This document shows, in pieces, positions 8,524 through 18,494 of a stretch of 64,000 nucleotides of DNA; position 1 is the first letter of the stretch; each line of letters begins with the position of its first letter. The DNA is from Polyangium sp. y55x31. GTDB lineage: Bacteria > Myxococcota_A > Polyangia > Polyangiales > Polyangiaceae. A model generated the notes under the pieces. It was not told the origin of the DNA. It saw nothing but the letters and a program-made list of their open reading frames with translations, and made no database searches. The DNA lies in contig NZ_JARZHG010000012.1 of the NCBI RefSeq assembly GCF_029946505.1, forward strand, positions 1 through 64,000. Reading direction: 5' to 3'. A program made the position numbers and the translations under genes.

Positions 8524-11349
8524 TCATTCGTCGCCGTCCCGGGTGCCGTCCTCGTCCCGGTCGATAGCAATTCGCTCACCGGTTCCAGGGGGCGCGCACG
8601 TGAACGTCAGCTCGCGCTGGAAGAATTGTGCCAGGTTCAGCAGCGCGCTCTTCGAGATCGTTCCGATCGACTGGTAGCTCGACGTGAACTCATTCGCGCC
8701 CACATACAGGAAGCCGATCTCGTGCAGCGCGAAACGGGTCTTTCCGACGAGGTCACATTCGCCAACATCGGCGCGTGATACGAGGAGATCGAGGCGCGCC
8801 TTCGCGGCGGCGCTGTTCTGGTTCGTGACGGTGACCTGCTGCCCGACGATCGGCGCCAGGTTGCTGTCGAAGGCCAAGAGGAATTGCTCGACCTGCCTGC
8901 GCACCGGGTCGCCTGCCCCCGGAGGGCTCTCGTCGAAGCCGTTGGGGGAAACGGGGGGGCTGTTGGGGAACGATGTCAGATTATCGAACCCGCGTGAGTT
9001 CATGAAGCGGAAGATCGTGTCCTCCGATCCATCGTTCGTGAAGCCGAATCCACGCACCTGATCGCCCATGTGCTCGTTGTTCTTGGCGAAGATGTTCGGC
9101 ACCTGGGCCATGCCGAACATACCGACCTTCTGGTACAGGTTGCGGAGGTGCGGAACCTTCAGGCTTTGCGGCTGCTCGTTGACGACGTATCCGCCGCCGG
9201 TGCCAAAAAATCCCGGAATGGGTTCGCCGAACTCGGCATTTGCGGTCGGGTCGAGCCTGTGGCACGTCTCGCAGGTGCCGGAGAGGGCCCCGCCCACCGT
9301 GAAGAACTGATCACGCCCCGCTTGCTGGTCCGGCGTGAGCGAGTTGTCGAGGTTTCGAATCGGGTTCGGGGGGTACATGATCTGGAGAGCGAAATCCGCG
9401 AACGCCTCCATGTCGTCCTCGGGGATCGGCTCGCTGCGGCCGAGCAAATCGACGAACCCGGCCTGGAATTGGCGGAACGCCTCACGTTCATCGAACGTCC
9501 CATCATTTGGCTGCGCGCTCGGCTCGGCGTTGCCTCCGGTGCGATCGCCTCGCCAATGCATGGGGCCATGGTTCGCCATTCCGCGGAGGCTCTGCGTCGT
9601 CATCGGCCCCTTCATCGCGGAGAAACCATCAAACGTGGTGAAGAACTTCGGGAACGGACTGGCGATCGGTCCCGGCATGTCGCCGTCCATGATATCCGGG
9701 TTGCCGAGATTCCAGGCGAGGCTATCCATGTCGCCGAAGACGTGGCAGCTCGCGCAGGACGCCTCCCCGTTCGCTGAGCTGAAGCGGGCGTCGTACAGGA
9801 ATTGCCGGCCTTCGACGACGCTCGGAGGCTCGGGGCTGTAGAGCGGGACGCGGCCGGTGACGGTTTTCGTCGTCGTGTTGACGATGGCGATCGAATTGTC
9901 GAACCGCGTGAGCACGTAGAGCCGCTTTCTGTACTCGTCGAGGACGAGGCCCGTCGGGCCGACGGGCTCGTCGCCGTCGTCGAGGACGATATGATTCGCG
10001 GCGCTCGGAGTGAATGTGTCGTTCTCGAGCGCGGCCGTATCGAAGACGCCGATCTTGCTCGAACCGAGCGCCGCGACGTAGAGCTTCGAGCCATTGCTCG
10101 TGATGGCCATCCCTACCGGCGTCGACAGGCTCTTGTCATTCACGGCGTTGGGCACCGACGCGCAGCAGGAATCATAATCGATGTGCTTGTTGAGGTGGCG
10201 CGGCGTGGCCGTGCCATTCGATAACACGGAGATACGGGCTTCATGCAGGTGACCGCGGACCGTCGAGCCGGTGAACGTCCCCGGCCCCTCGAACCGCTGG
10301 AGGTTGTTCGCCTCGGTATTCGTGACGTAAACCTTCCCGTTCGCGGGGTTGACGATCATGTTGAAGAGGACCGTGCCCACGCCGGTATAATAACCCGCGG
10401 TCCCGGCGAGCTGCGCAGGAGGGTTCGCCATGGCGTCGATGACGAAGACGTCCTTGTCGGGGAGGGAGAGCTTGACGGCTGCATCCCAGGGTTTCCCGCT
10501 CTCGTCCACCCAGTGATTGCCGTCGTATTTGACGATCAACGCGGTGGGCGGCTGGGGTTCGCCGCTGGCATTGGTGTGCGGCAACGGCATCCCGCCGTTG
10601 GCAAGGACGAGGTTCCTATGAATGCTCGTGGTGCGATTGCCCGTGTGGAAACCGGCCGCGTAAACACGTCGCCCGTCCGGGCTCACCGCGAGCGCCCGTG
10701 GCGTGTCCGCAAAAAGACGGATGATGTTGAGAGGAGCGCCCCCGAGCGAGCTCGACCCCGGATTCGCCGCGTCGAACACCCAAACATCCGCGCGTCCAAT
10801 GCCGGGCGTCGTGAGCTGGGGATCAAAAGGAGCGTTTTGGCCGCGGTGGGCCGTGGTGATGAACGCCCGGCTGCGGCTCGGGCCGCCGAACACGATGTCG
10901 CGAGGCTCGTCGCCGACGAGCAGCGTACGGACGACACGCGGCGCGAAGGGGGCGGAGACATCCACCACGCTCACGCTGTCAGACAGATGATTGACCACCC
11001 AAACCTCGTCGTCGTTGCGCGCCGCGACAGCGACAGGCTCGAGCCCAACCGTTACAGACCCGATATGCAGCAACCCCGAGGGCGTGACATGGAACACCTC
11101 GAGCCGGTTGTCAGGGGTGTTCACGGCATAGAGCCGCTGGCCGTTTTGGGAGAGCGCGAGAGGCCGAACTTGGCCGCTTTCAAAAAGTGTGTAGGACGCA
11201 GCGCTGGCAGAGCCCACGGACGACATCGCGCCGGAAAGGGCTGCCGCGAAGGCGAGGCAGGTTTTGGTGCGGCGACGTTGCGCCGGCGTGATGACGGCGT
11301 GATCGAGCCCAGAGCCATGGGGCTCCCGCACGTTGCGGTCGGTAGACAT
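8524..11349 (-). CDS. YVTN-type beta-propeller protein with c-type haem sites
   Basis: 941 residues from the ATG at 11349, chosen because AAAGGGGAGAT lies directly upstream; an in-frame ATG eleven codons earlier has no such site. A signal peptide ([20 protein letters not shown], then ASA) sends it to the periplasm or surface. The first ~500 residues hold repeats with SPDGRRVY and [15 protein letters not shown]-like strands typical of YVTN/cytochrome cd1-like propellers. The C-terminal third has two haem c motifs, CASCH and CETCH, in a MauG/cytochrome-peroxidase-like context, and the protein ends in an Asp-rich DRDEDGT calcium-binding-like tail. Likely an extracytoplasmic electron-transfer or peroxidase-type enzyme; the substrate is unknown. 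No cytochrome maturation gene is near. Haem attachment follows from the motifs; the catalytic role is inference. Confidence 0.85.
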   Translation of the reverse strand: MSTDRNVREPHGSGLDHAVITPAQRRRTKTCLAFAAALSGAMSSVGSASAASYTLFESGQVRPLALSQNGQRLYAVNTPDNRLEVFHVTPSGLLHIGSVTVGLEPVAVAARNDDEVWVVNHLSDSVSVVDVSAPFAPRVVRTLLVGDEPRDIVFGGPSRSRAFITTAHRGQNAPFDPQLTTPGIGRADVWVFDAANPGSSSLGGAPLNIIRLFADTPRALAVSPDGRRVYAAGFHTGNRTTSIHRNLVLANGGMPLPHTNASGEPQPPTALIVKYDGNHWVDESGKPWDAAVKLSLPDKDVFVIDAMANPPAQLAGTAGYYTGVGTVLFNMIVNPANGKVYVTNTEANNLQRFEGPGTFTGSTVRGHLHEARISVLSNGTATPRHLNKHIDYDSCCASVPNAVNDKSLSTPVGMAITSNGSKLYVAALGSSKIGVFDTAALENDTFTPSAANHIVLDDGDEPVGPTGLVLDEYRKRLYVLTRFDNSIAIVNTTTKTVTGRVPLYSPEPPSVVEGRQFLYDARFSSANGEASCASCHVFGDMDSLAWNLGNPDIMDGDMPGPIASPFPKFFTTFDGFSAMKGPMTTQSLRGMANHGPMHWRGDRTGGNAEPSAQPNDGTFDEREAFRQFQAGFVDLLGRSEPIPEDDMEAFADFALQIMYPPNPIRNLDNSLTPDQQAGRDQFFTVGGALSGTCETCHRLDPTANAEFGEPIPGFFGTGGGYVVNEQPQSLKVPHLRNLYQKVGMFGMAQVPNIFAKNNEHMGDQVRGFGFTNDGSEDTIFRFMNSRGFDNLTSFPNSPPVSPNGFDESPPGAGDPVRRQVEQFLLAFDSNLAPIVGQQVTVTNQNSAAAKARLDLLVSRADVGECDLVGKTRFALHEIGFLYVGANEFTSSYQSIGTISKSALLNLAQFFQRELTFTCAPPGTGERIAIDRDEDGTRDGDE

Positions 11350-11920
11350 ATCTCCCCTTTCGGCGATGAAGCAATCGCCCAAATTCGGACGATAAATTTC
11401 TGCGAGATCGACGCAGCGGAGGTCACCGATTGGTCCACGTCAACGGACCATCGCTCTCTCCTGCCGGTCGGCCGGGGTCACCTATGTGTGCATGTATAAA
11501 CTACCTGGTCCGTCTGAATTTTCAAGCATCTTTTGTGGGCTGCGTGCACACATAATGGGGACCGACGACGAAGATTCGACGTCAGCGTTGGCACAAGTCT
11601 TTCACGGGGCCTGCGTGGTCGCGGAGCGTCAAGAAGAACAAACCGCCTTTTCGGCACGCGTCCCTCGAGCCCGCCCTGCGCCTTCCCTGCCCCATCCGCC
11701 TATCGCCCGCGCGAGTCCGCTGGATCACCGGACACCCTCGGGGGGCCCGGCGCTCGTCGTGTCCCGTGAGAGCGCAAGAGGCCGGACGATCCACGCGGCT
11801 TCACGACACGCGTCGTCTCGATCCCGTCGCCCGCCCGAGCGAATCCCGTCACGGTCTCCTCGCCAGCGATTTACCCGGGATTCGCAAGTTCGTCGCCGAG
11901 CGCCTGCATCATGCCCGGGC
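11350..11920. other. Divergent intergenic region, 571 bp
   Basis: Spacer between the leftward cytochrome gene and the rightward phosphoesterase gene. Frames here are open in places but lack start signals. The left 180 bp contain three TGGTCC/GGACCA half-sites. A TATACA-like element (complement of 11493-11498) lies upstream of the cytochrome gene with a TTGAAA 21 bp further up, which is too long a spacer for a standard sigma-70 promoter. Nothing recognisable is seen from about 11530 to 11920. Confidence 0.4.
11431..11511. promoter_or_regulatory. Candidate operator: TGGTCC inverted repeat plus third half-site
   Basis: TGGTCC (11431-11436) and GGACCA (11445-11450) form an inverted repeat with an 8-nt spacer, and a third TGGTCC sits at 11506-11511. 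All lie 80-160 bp upstream of the cytochrome start. Six-base words recur by chance in GC-rich DNA, so this is only a candidate regulator site. Confidence 0.25.
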
Positions 11921-12781
11921 ATGACATCACGTAGGTTGGTTCATCTCTCCGATTTGCACCTGGGCTCGTCGACGGCCGGCGCCGAGCGCGCCGCGGCGCT
12001 CGTGCGTCGCCTCGAGTCCGACGGCATCGATCACGTCGTGGTCACGGGGGATCTCACCCACCAGGGCGAGCACGCCGAGGCGCGACGTTTCCAGGAGGTC
12101 TTCGCGCCGCTCCTCCGAAAAGGCCGCGTCACGTTCATCCCCGGCAACCATGATCGCACGGGGGAAGATGCAGGCGGCGAATGGATGCAAGGCCGGCGCG
12201 TTCGCGTCGAGGAGCGGCCCGGTCTCTACCTCGTATGCGTGGACTCCACCGCTCCCCACAATCGCTCGTACTTCCAGACGCATGGCGAGCTGTCGCGAGG
12301 CGTCCTCATGGAAGTGGACGCGGCGCTCGATGACGCCCCCTCGGGCGCCCTGGTCGCGGTGCTCCTCCACCACCACGTCCTGCCGCTGCCCGAGGATAGC
12401 CCGCTCGAATGGCTCATCGCTCGCCTCGGATCCCCCGTCATGGCGGAGCTCTCGCTCGGCGCCGAGCTCGTCGAGCGCATCCGCGGCCGCTCGGACCTCG
12501 TGCTCCACGGCCACCGGCACACGCCCCGCGCCTTCGACCTGAGCCGCGCGGGCGAGCGCGGGCTCTGCATCTTCAATGCGGGCAGCTCCACGGAGTTCGG
12601 CGGGTACCGCGTCTTCGAGCACGAGAATGGCCGGCTCTCCGGCCGACCGTCCTTTTGCAGCGTGATCCCCCGGGCCGCGACGCGGTTCGTGACGGACAAC
12701 ATGTTCCCCGCGCTCCAGCACCTCGCGCGAAACCTCTACCCGAGCGATTGCCGCGGCAAGGTCGTCCGAGCTGGTGTTTGA
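11921..12781 (+). CDS. Metallophosphoesterase, class III cyclic-nucleotide phosphodiesterase-like
   Basis: 286 residues from ATG 11921, where homology begins at once (HLSDLHLG). The motif set of calcineurin-like phosphoesterases is complete: SDLHLG, GDLTHQGE, GNHDRTG, HHHV and HGHRHTP, giving a two-metal active site. CpdA-type enzymes of this class hydrolyse cyclic nucleotides or other phosphodiesters; the true substrate cannot be read from sequence. No signal peptide, so cytoplasmic. It is a single gene, convergent with the GNAT-cupin gene. The open frame extends 145 codons further upstream, but that part has no start signal and poor codon bias. Confidence 0.88.
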   Translation: MTSRRLVHLSDLHLGSSTAGAERAAALVRRLESDGIDHVVVTGDLTHQGEHAEARRFQEVFAPLLRKGRVTFIPGNHDRTGEDAGGEWMQGRRVRVEERPGLYLVCVDSTAPHNRSYFQTHGELSRGVLMEVDAALDDAPSGALVAVLLHHHVLPLPEDSPLEWLIARLGSPVMAELSLGAELVERIRGRSDLVLHGHRHTPRAFDLSRAGERGLCIFNAGSSTEFGGYRVFEHENGRLSGRPSFCSVIPRAATRFVTDNMFPALQHLARNLYPSDCRGKVVRAGV

Positions 12782-12975
12782 CGTGCCGGCGCGCGCCCGG
12801 CCCTTCGACGGGCGTGTGATTGCAATGAAACCACGTCGCCCTCCAATCGTCGCACGGAGGGTCTATGTCGACCACGACGCGCTCCAGTCATACTTCGCAG
12901 CCCACTCCCCCGTGAGCCCGCCCGCGCTCGACCGGATCACCGCGTTGCCTTTATCTCCCCGGCGGGCGCTCACCT

Positions 12976-14034
12976 CTATTCGGTGCCCGCCCGCCGGCGC
13001 CGTAATGCGTCCGGCATTCCGTCGTGGGGGCCGAGCTCGCGCCGAGGGACATCGTGCCATGCGTATTCCCCGACCTCCGCATTTCTCGCCGGATGGAGGG
13101 GGTACACGATGCGGTTCCAGCGCTTGTTCGCCTCGCCCACGACCAGAAGCCTCACCACCTCCTCGGTGTTGTTGATGAACGTGTGGGCGATGCCCGTGCC
13201 TGCGGGAAACCCGACGGCATCACCGGGCTCGAGGGGGAACAGGTGCCCATCGATCCAAACGTCGGGCCGCCCCTCGATGACGTAGGCAAACTCCTCCTCG
13301 TCGCTCTCCGCGTGTGGCCACGACGTGCGTCGCCCCGGCGGAAGCTCTTCGTGATGAATGCCGATGCGCGTCAACCCCACCGCGCGCCCAAGCGGGGATC
13401 CAATGCTGAGGAGTTCGTCGCTGCCCGGATAGTGCGAATCATCGGCGCTGCGAACTTCGCGCTGGTGCTTGATGAAAGCGGGGCGCTGTCCGGGCACGAC
13501 CGAAAGCTGGCCGGCGCGGCCCTCGTCCTGGTCGAGCGCCTTTTCCATCCACACCGAGCTGATGCGTCGCCCGCGCTTGATTGCGTACTCGTCGAAGACG
13601 CCGATGGTGCGGAAGCCCAGCCGACCGTGGAGGGCGATGGAGGCCGGGTTTGGCAGGGCAATACCTGCGACCGCGCGGTGTAGCCCTTCGGTGCGGAGCG
13701 CGACGAAGAGCGCCTCGTAAAGCGCGCGCCCCACGCCATGGCTGCGGGCGTCGGGGGCCACGTACACGCTCGTCTCGACGGTCTCGCGGAAAGCCGGATG
13801 CTCGCGGTAGCGGCTGCTGTAGGCGCAGCCGAGGATCCGACCTGCCGCATCCTCGGCGACCAGGAGCCGATAGGGGCCCGTCTCGCGGTACGTCTCGAAC
13901 CAGGCCCGCCGCTCCTCGACCTGGTACGGCTGCTCGTCGAACGTGGCGAAGGACTCGCGGATGTAATGATTGAAGATCTCTACGAGCGATTGGAGATCCG
14001 CAGGGCGTGCGGGTCGGAGGATGGCCGTCGACAT
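12976..14034 (-). CDS. GNAT acetyltransferase-cupin fusion
   Basis: 352 residues from ATG 14034 (MSTAILRPA); an ATG at 14052 is an alternative. The longer open frame would overlap the upstream lipoprotein gene and is rejected. Residues 1-165 match the phosphinothricin/methionine-sulfoximine acetyltransferase branch of GNAT: IFNHYI, acetyl-CoA loop RSHGVGRALYEAL, NPASIALHGRLGFR. Residues about 255-325 form a Cupin_2 barrel (HAESDEEEFAYVIEG, then PAGTGIAHTFIN). Likely N-acetylates a small amine or amino-acid analogue, with the cupin sensing or modifying a ligand. Stand-alone homologues exist for each half, so a fused role is inference. It lies 43 bp downstream of the lipoprotein gene and may share its transcript. 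Confidence 0.85.
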   Translation of the reverse strand: MSTAILRPARPADLQSLVEIFNHYIRESFATFDEQPYQVEERRAWFETYRETGPYRLLVAEDAAGRILGCAYSSRYREHPAFRETVETSVYVAPDARSHGVGRALYEALFVALRTEGLHRAVAGIALPNPASIALHGRLGFRTIGVFDEYAIKRGRRISSVWMEKALDQDEGRAGQLSVVPGQRPAFIKHQREVRSADDSHYPGSDELLSIGSPLGRAVGLTRIGIHHEELPPGRRTSWPHAESDEEEFAYVIEGRPDVWIDGHLFPLEPGDAVGFPAGTGIAHTFINNTEEVVRLLVVGEANKRWNRIVYPLHPARNAEVGEYAWHDVPRRELGPHDGMPDALRRRRAGTE

Positions 14035-14077
14035 GGCCTGCGTAGGTAACATGCCGGCCCGCGAGGGGCGAGGACGA

Positions 14078-15571
14078 TCACTCCGCGACGCAGGGCATCG
14101 CGCGGAGGATACGGACGGCGTTGCTCTTCGTGCCCCTCGCGGCGAAGGCGACGCTGCCATCGGGGTAGGCGCGGAAGGCCTGGTAGCGATTGCCGAGTAC
14201 GCCGGCGTCGAGAACGGCGCTCACCGCTTCGCCGGTCGTCGCGCTCAGGACCTGGACGAACATCTTTCGATTTCCGTCGTAGGGGATGAGATCCCCCAAG
14301 GCGGTCGAGGTCTCCCAGCCGGCGAGGAGGTATTTGTCGCCGTAGTTCGCGAGGTAGGGCGCGCGTGCGTTCTCCCCGGTCTTCCCGGCGATCACGAAGT
14401 CTTTGTCGGCCGTCCCGCCGTTGAAATGCAGGAGGTGGACCTCGGCGAAGCCGTTGGCGAGGGCGGGCTGGCCGTCTTGACGGTCGCTCGTCATGGCCCA
14501 GTAACCGCCGCTGGGATCGAGGGCGATGTCACTCAAATTCGAGTACGCGAGGTCGATCGGCTTGATCGTGGAGACCGCCGGGGCGTAGGCGATGCGGTTG
14601 TTGTTGTCGGTTTTGCAGATCGTGACGTATTTCTTCGCGCCCGGATCCCAGGTGATGCGCTCGTATCCGCTATGGCTGCAACCCCAATCGAACCCGCCCG
14701 AGATGAGCTCTCCGGTCGGGGAGACGACCTTCATGCGATCGCCTTGGTGGATATTGATGCAGCCGCCTTGCGAGACGCTGATCGCCGCGCCGAAATAGCC
14801 GGCGAAGTTCGTACCGTCCGAGGCGATGCGGCCGTGATGCGCGTACCACCAGATCATGAAGACGTCGGGGCCGGTCTTCCCGGTCGAATAGGGAGGCAGG
14901 GCCGCGCTCGAGCTCGTGAGCTTCGTCGCCCAGGACTCGCTGATGCCATCGAAACGCACCATGTACATGTCGTGGCAGGCCACGGGCGGGTTTGGCGGGG
15001 TACCGCAGAGGTTCGTCGGCTCGCCGCAGTTGAGCGTCCCGCCTCCCTGGGCGTCGCGCGTGAGGAGCAGGACGCCGCCTTTGTCATCGGCGTAGAGATC
15101 GCCGAAATCGTGGGCGTCGATATCGACGAGGTCACCGACGAGCTTGTCGCTCACGTCGAGCTCGGCGACGTGGACCTTCTTGTCGGTCCCCATGAAGGCG
15201 AGGCGGGAGCCTCCGGAGGGTTTGGGGGAAATCGCGAGAGGGCGTAGATTTACCTCGTCTTCGTTCTGGTCGATGGCGATGGGGAGCTCGATGTCGGTGA
15301 TGGTCAGCGTCGGAGTGCTGCACATGCCTTGCGCTGGGTTTCCGGTCGTGCCTCCGCCGGAGCCCGAAGAGCTCGAAGAGCTTGAAGAGGTCCCACCTGT
15401 GCCCGAGCTGCTCGAGCTTCCCCCTCCACCGGAGCCATTGCCAGCGCTGCCGCCGCTCGGATCGCCGGGGTTGTTTTCGCCGCCGCAGGCGACGACGAGC
15501 GCGAGGGGCAGGGCAAGGAGGAAAGTGGTGGCCGTGAGGGGACGTGCGTGAAAAGAATTTTTCGCTTTCAT
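14078..15571 (-). CDS. Tethered lipoprotein, beta-propeller-like, unknown function
   Basis: 497 residues starting at ATG 15571 (MKAKNSFHAR); the open frame continues upstream without a signal peptide at its head. A signal sequence ends in a lipobox (ALVVAC), followed by a Ser/Gly-only tether of about 40 residues. The rest has repeating strands (RPLAISPKPSG, DIALDPSGGYWAMT, AYPDGSVAFAAR) resembling a WD/SMP-30-like propeller, with scattered Cys. Expected at the outer membrane or cell surface. No catalytic signature is seen. Only the lipoprotein class is well supported. Confidence 0.8.
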   Translation of the reverse strand: MKAKNSFHARPLTATTFLLALPLALVVACGGENNPGDPSGGSAGNGSGGGGSSSSSGTGGTSSSSSSSSGSGGGTTGNPAQGMCSTPTLTITDIELPIAIDQNEDEVNLRPLAISPKPSGGSRLAFMGTDKKVHVAELDVSDKLVGDLVDIDAHDFGDLYADDKGGVLLLTRDAQGGGTLNCGEPTNLCGTPPNPPVACHDMYMVRFDGISESWATKLTSSSAALPPYSTGKTGPDVFMIWWYAHHGRIASDGTNFAGYFGAAISVSQGGCINIHQGDRMKVVSPTGELISGGFDWGCSHSGYERITWDPGAKKYVTICKTDNNNRIAYAPAVSTIKPIDLAYSNLSDIALDPSGGYWAMTSDRQDGQPALANGFAEVHLLHFNGGTADKDFVIAGKTGENARAPYLANYGDKYLLAGWETSTALGDLIPYDGNRKMFVQVLSATTGEAVSAVLDAGVLGNRYQAFRAYPDGSVAFAARGTKSNAVRILRAMPCVAE

Positions 15572-15724
15572 AGAAGAAGTATCACTTTCAGGGCTTCGAG
15601 GGACGAGCCGAAGGCGCGGAGGAAGGATAACCCGCGCCCACACAGAAAGACTCTAGCCGAACGCGTCGGCCAGGTCGCGCGCCTCATGATTGACATGCTG
15701 TTCGATGGCGCCGACCATGGGCGC

Positions 15725-16675
15725 ATGATGAGGCGTATCTTGTGCATGGTGCTGTTCGTCGGGGGGCTCGTCCACTGCTCGGCGGGCGAAAACGGGACGA
15801 CCGGGCCCGGAGGGCAAGGGAGCGGTGCGGGGGGCTCGAACGCGGGCGGAAGCGGTGGCATGAACGCGGGCGGCGGCGGCATGGGAGGCGAAGGAGGCTT
15901 CGTCTTTCCGAGCGGCTCGGGGGGCGCGGGCGGGTCATGCACGCCGGCGAGCGCAGTCGAGACGATGTGCGACGGCAAGGACGACGATTGTAATGGTCGC
16001 ATCGACGACGTGGACGTCGGAAAGGACGGGATCTGCGATTGCTTGCGGATCGGCATCGTCGGCAGCCCGGGGAGCAATCCCTCCTCGAACTTTCAAGCGT
16101 GGCTCGCGGCGCGAGGCACGAGCGTGGAGCGGACGCACCAGACGCCCGCGGAGGTCTTCGATGCGGCGTTCCTCGACAAGTACGACGTCATCATCTTCGA
16201 TAGGCTGGCGCGGACGTACACGGCCGAGGAAGCGAGCGCGCTCGCGGCGTGGGTGGAGACGCGGGGCGGGTTCGTTTCGATGACGGGATATACCGACGCG
16301 GACCCTGATTTCTACACGAACACGCTGCTCGCCCCGTTTGGGCTCGCGTATCAGCCCGGTCTGCACTCCGAGCCAGTGACGATGTTCGCGGCGCATCCAG
16401 TGACAGCGGGGCTCTCGTCGGTGACGTTCCTCGGCGGATACTTGGTCCAGGACCTCGGCGGGAGCGGCGGCACGAGCGAGGTGATCGGGAGCATCGCGGC
16501 GGGGCCCGTGGCGTTCGCGCACGAGCGAGGAAAAGGCCGGGCCGTGGTGTGGGGCGACGAGTGGATCGAGTACGACAGCGAATGGCAATCGCTGCCCGAG
16601 ATCGAGCAGCTCTGGGTCAACATCATCGCGTGGCTCGGGCCTCAGGATAGCTGCCAGGTGACCGTGCCGAAATGA
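15725..16675 (+). CDS. Lipoprotein with MopE-like metal-binding motif and ThuA/GATase1-like domain
   Basis: About 316 residues from ATG 15725 (second ATG at 15728). Lipobox GLVHC, then a Gly/Asn-rich tether. CDGKDDDCNGRIDD is the putative metal-binding motif of MopE-type surface proteins, usually a Ca2+ loop. From about residue 110 a Rossmann-like domain starts (RIGIVGSPG, DKYDVIIFDRL, RGGFVSMTGY, GRAVVWGDEWIEYDSEW), resembling ThuA or DUF4350/glutamine-amidotransferase-like folds that bind rather than hydrolyse. No catalytic Cys-His-Glu triad was found. Convergent with the LytTR regulator gene, 16 bp away. Function unknown; probably surface-exposed. Confidence 0.75.
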   Translation: MMRRILCMVLFVGGLVHCSAGENGTTGPGGQGSGAGGSNAGGSGGMNAGGGGMGGEGGFVFPSGSGGAGGSCTPASAVETMCDGKDDDCNGRIDDVDVGKDGICDCLRIGIVGSPGSNPSSNFQAWLAARGTSVERTHQTPAEVFDAAFLDKYDVIIFDRLARTYTAEEASALAAWVETRGGFVSMTGYTDADPDFYTNTLLAPFGLAYQPGLHSEPVTMFAAHPVTAGLSSVTFLGGYLVQDLGGSGGTSEVIGSIAAGPVAFAHERGKGRAVVWGDEWIEYDSEWQSLPEIEQLWVNIIAWLGPQDSCQVTVPK

Positions 16676-16691
16676 CGGCTCGACGGGGCGA

Positions 16692-17489
16692 TCAGATGCG
16701 GCGGAGTCCGGTCGCGCTGGCGAGCAACATCTCGCGCACGGCCTGGGCGCGCTCGCGCGCGACGGGCACGCATACGCCGCGCCGCTCGAGGCCGATGCCC
16801 ACGCCGACGAAGACCCGCGTCTCTCCCCCGTCCCGCTCGAGCTCTTTGATGTGAGCCGCATTCACGAGCCAGTTGCGGTGGACACGTGTGAGCGCACGGC
16901 CGAACGAGGCCTCGATCGCCGATAAGGATAGGTCGAGGTCGAACGTGCCGTGCGCCGTGTGCACCGAAGTGAGCCGGTCGGCCGCCTCGAAGGCCCAGAC
17001 CTCGTTCTGTTCGAGGAACACGAGGCTTCGTCCGCGGCGCGCGACGATCCGGAGCGGGCTCTGGGGCACGACGAGGCGGCGCCGGGCGGCGAGGCGACGC
17101 AGGCATTGCTCGACGCGCTCCTCGGTGAATGGCTTCAAGAGGTAATCGTCGACGCCGAGCTCGAATGCCTCGATCGCATGCTCTTTGAACGCCGTCGCCA
17201 GCACGAACATCGGCCGCCGCGGGTTTCGCGCCGAAGCCCGGACGAGATCCAGCCCGGTCTCGTCGTCCCCCTCGAGCGCGATGTCGACGAAGACGACGTC
17301 CACTTCGAGCCCGGCGGGAGCCGGCTGCAAGGCCTGGCGCGCCTCGCCGACGCTCGCGACCGCGCCGACGACCTCGGCGAGGTGCGAGCCTTCGAGCAGC
17401 TCGACGAGGTAATTACGCGCGGGCCACTCGTCCTCCACGACGAGCACGCGAAATCGAAAGGAATCGACGGTCCCGGAGAGATCGTTCAT
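16692..17489 (-). CDS. LytTR-family response regulator
   Basis: 265 residues. An N-terminal receiver domain (VLVVEDEW acidic pocket; phospho-acceptor Asp in VFVDIAL, about residue 69; LLKPF lysine) is joined to a LytTR DNA-binding domain (about 145-255: VWAFEAADRLTSVHT, RVHRNWLVN). LytTR regulators typically control cell-envelope or secreted functions. No histidine kinase is adjacent, so its partner is elsewhere. It lies 30 bp downstream of the TonB-receptor lipoprotein gene and is probably the last gene of that operon, which may make it an operon-level feedback or relay regulator. Confidence 0.9.
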   Translation of the reverse strand: MNDLSGTVDSFRFRVLVVEDEWPARNYLVELLEGSHLAEVVGAVASVGEARQALQPAPAGLEVDVVFVDIALEGDDETGLDLVRASARNPRRPMFVLATAFKEHAIEAFELGVDDYLLKPFTEERVEQCLRRLAARRRLVVPQSPLRIVARRGRSLVFLEQNEVWAFEAADRLTSVHTAHGTFDLDLSLSAIEASFGRALTRVHRNWLVNAAHIKELERDGGETRVFVGVGIGLERRGVCVPVARERAQAVREMLLASATGLRRI

Positions 17490-17519
17490 CGGGCCACCTC
17501 GGGGTAGAGAGCGAGCCCT

Positions 17520-18494
17520 TCATCGGACATGGATTGGGACTTCGAGCCAGGTGATCCCTCCGCGGTTGTCGCGGACCACCGCAAAAAGCACCTCCTCGCC
17601 CGCGGCGAGGGGGGCCCGAAGGTCGGCGACCGTCGTCCCTACTTTGCCGCTCTCCGGATCGTAGAGTAGGCGCGTGGAGTTCACCTGCCCTCCCGTGATG
17701 TAGTAATCGACCAGGACCCTCTCCTTGCCCATCTTGCCCTCCGCCGTGAAATAGCTGGGGTCCGGCTCCTGGCTCGCTTCGGGGACCGAGATGTCGAGCG
17801 GCTTCGCGGGGCATTGCTCGATCTCCGGCATCGCGCAGCGATCCATCGTGATGCCGTCGCTCGGATCGACGGTTTTACCGTCGAAGGTGAGGTGATCGAT
17901 CACGGGATTGGAATTCGGAAGCATGGGGAAGACGAAGACGCGCGAGAACGCGAACATGAAGTCTTCGGGGCCGAGCTCCTTTTGCTCCGCATCGAAACAG
18001 CCGAAAGGGACGGCCTGCGGACCTCTTCCACGTGCGCCGACGTACTCCACGTGCCCGGCGCACGCCATGTTGAAGACGACGAGGGTTTTGTAGAAGGGGG
18101 CGCTCCCGGGTCCGGGTGGCCCCGGCATTCCCAGCAGGTCCTCGGGCACTTCGAGCGAAAACGACGTCCCCTCCTTCAGGTGCGGCGTGAGGTCTTCGCC
18201 GCGCGGGAACGCGCTCGCAAAGGCGGGATAACATTCGTAAGGCGCGCCCTCCGGCGGATCGGTGCAGACCGTCGGGATCCAGAACATCCGCATGGGCTGC
18301 GCCTTCTCCTTTCGGCCATCGAAAGCGAGCACATCGAGGTTCACCATGTCCCCAGGCGTCGCGTAAGGTTTGTCGGCGCGCGTCGCGAGGATACGCACGC
18401 TCGACACCTCGTTCTCCGGAGCGAATTCGGGAAAATTGCAGCCCGTCGCCCCGAGCAACCCGATAGCCCCAACGATCCAAGCGTTCTTCTTCAT
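17520..18494 (-). CDS. Lipoprotein coupled to a TonB-dependent receptor
   Basis: 324 residues. The signal peptide ends in the lipobox LLGATGC (Cys19), followed by a short FPEFAPENE linker. The body has beta-strand character and several Cys (CTDPP, CYPAF, CFDAEQK, CAMPEIEQCP) but no family I recognise. Its ATG overlaps the stop of the receptor gene by four bases (ATGA), with a GGGGAG site just upstream, so translation is coupled. By analogy with SusD-type or other receptor-associated lipoproteins it may help the receptor take ligand at the surface; that role is inferred only from position. Confidence 0.82.
   Translation of the reverse strand: MKKNAWIVGAIGLLGATGCNFPEFAPENEVSSVRILATRADKPYATPGDMVNLDVLAFDGRKEKAQPMRMFWIPTVCTDPPEGAPYECYPAFASAFPRGEDLTPHLKEGTSFSLEVPEDLLGMPGPPGPGSAPFYKTLVVFNMACAGHVEYVGARGRGPQAVPFGCFDAEQKELGPEDFMFAFSRVFVFPMLPNSNPVIDHLTFDGKTVDPSDGITMDRCAMPEIEQCPAKPLDISVPEASQEPDPSYFTAEGKMGKERVLVDYYITGGQVNSTRLLYDPESGKVGTTVADLRAPLAAGEEVLFAVVRDNRGGITWLEVPIHVR

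Noticed and set aside
12864-12914. 16-residue frame preceded by GGAGG between the phosphoesterase and GNAT genes
   Set aside because: Too short, no conservation visible; may be chance.
12959-12993. GGCGGGC/GCCCGCC hairpin at the end of the GNAT-cupin gene as a terminator
   Set aside because: It overlaps the stop codon, has a long loop and no T tract.
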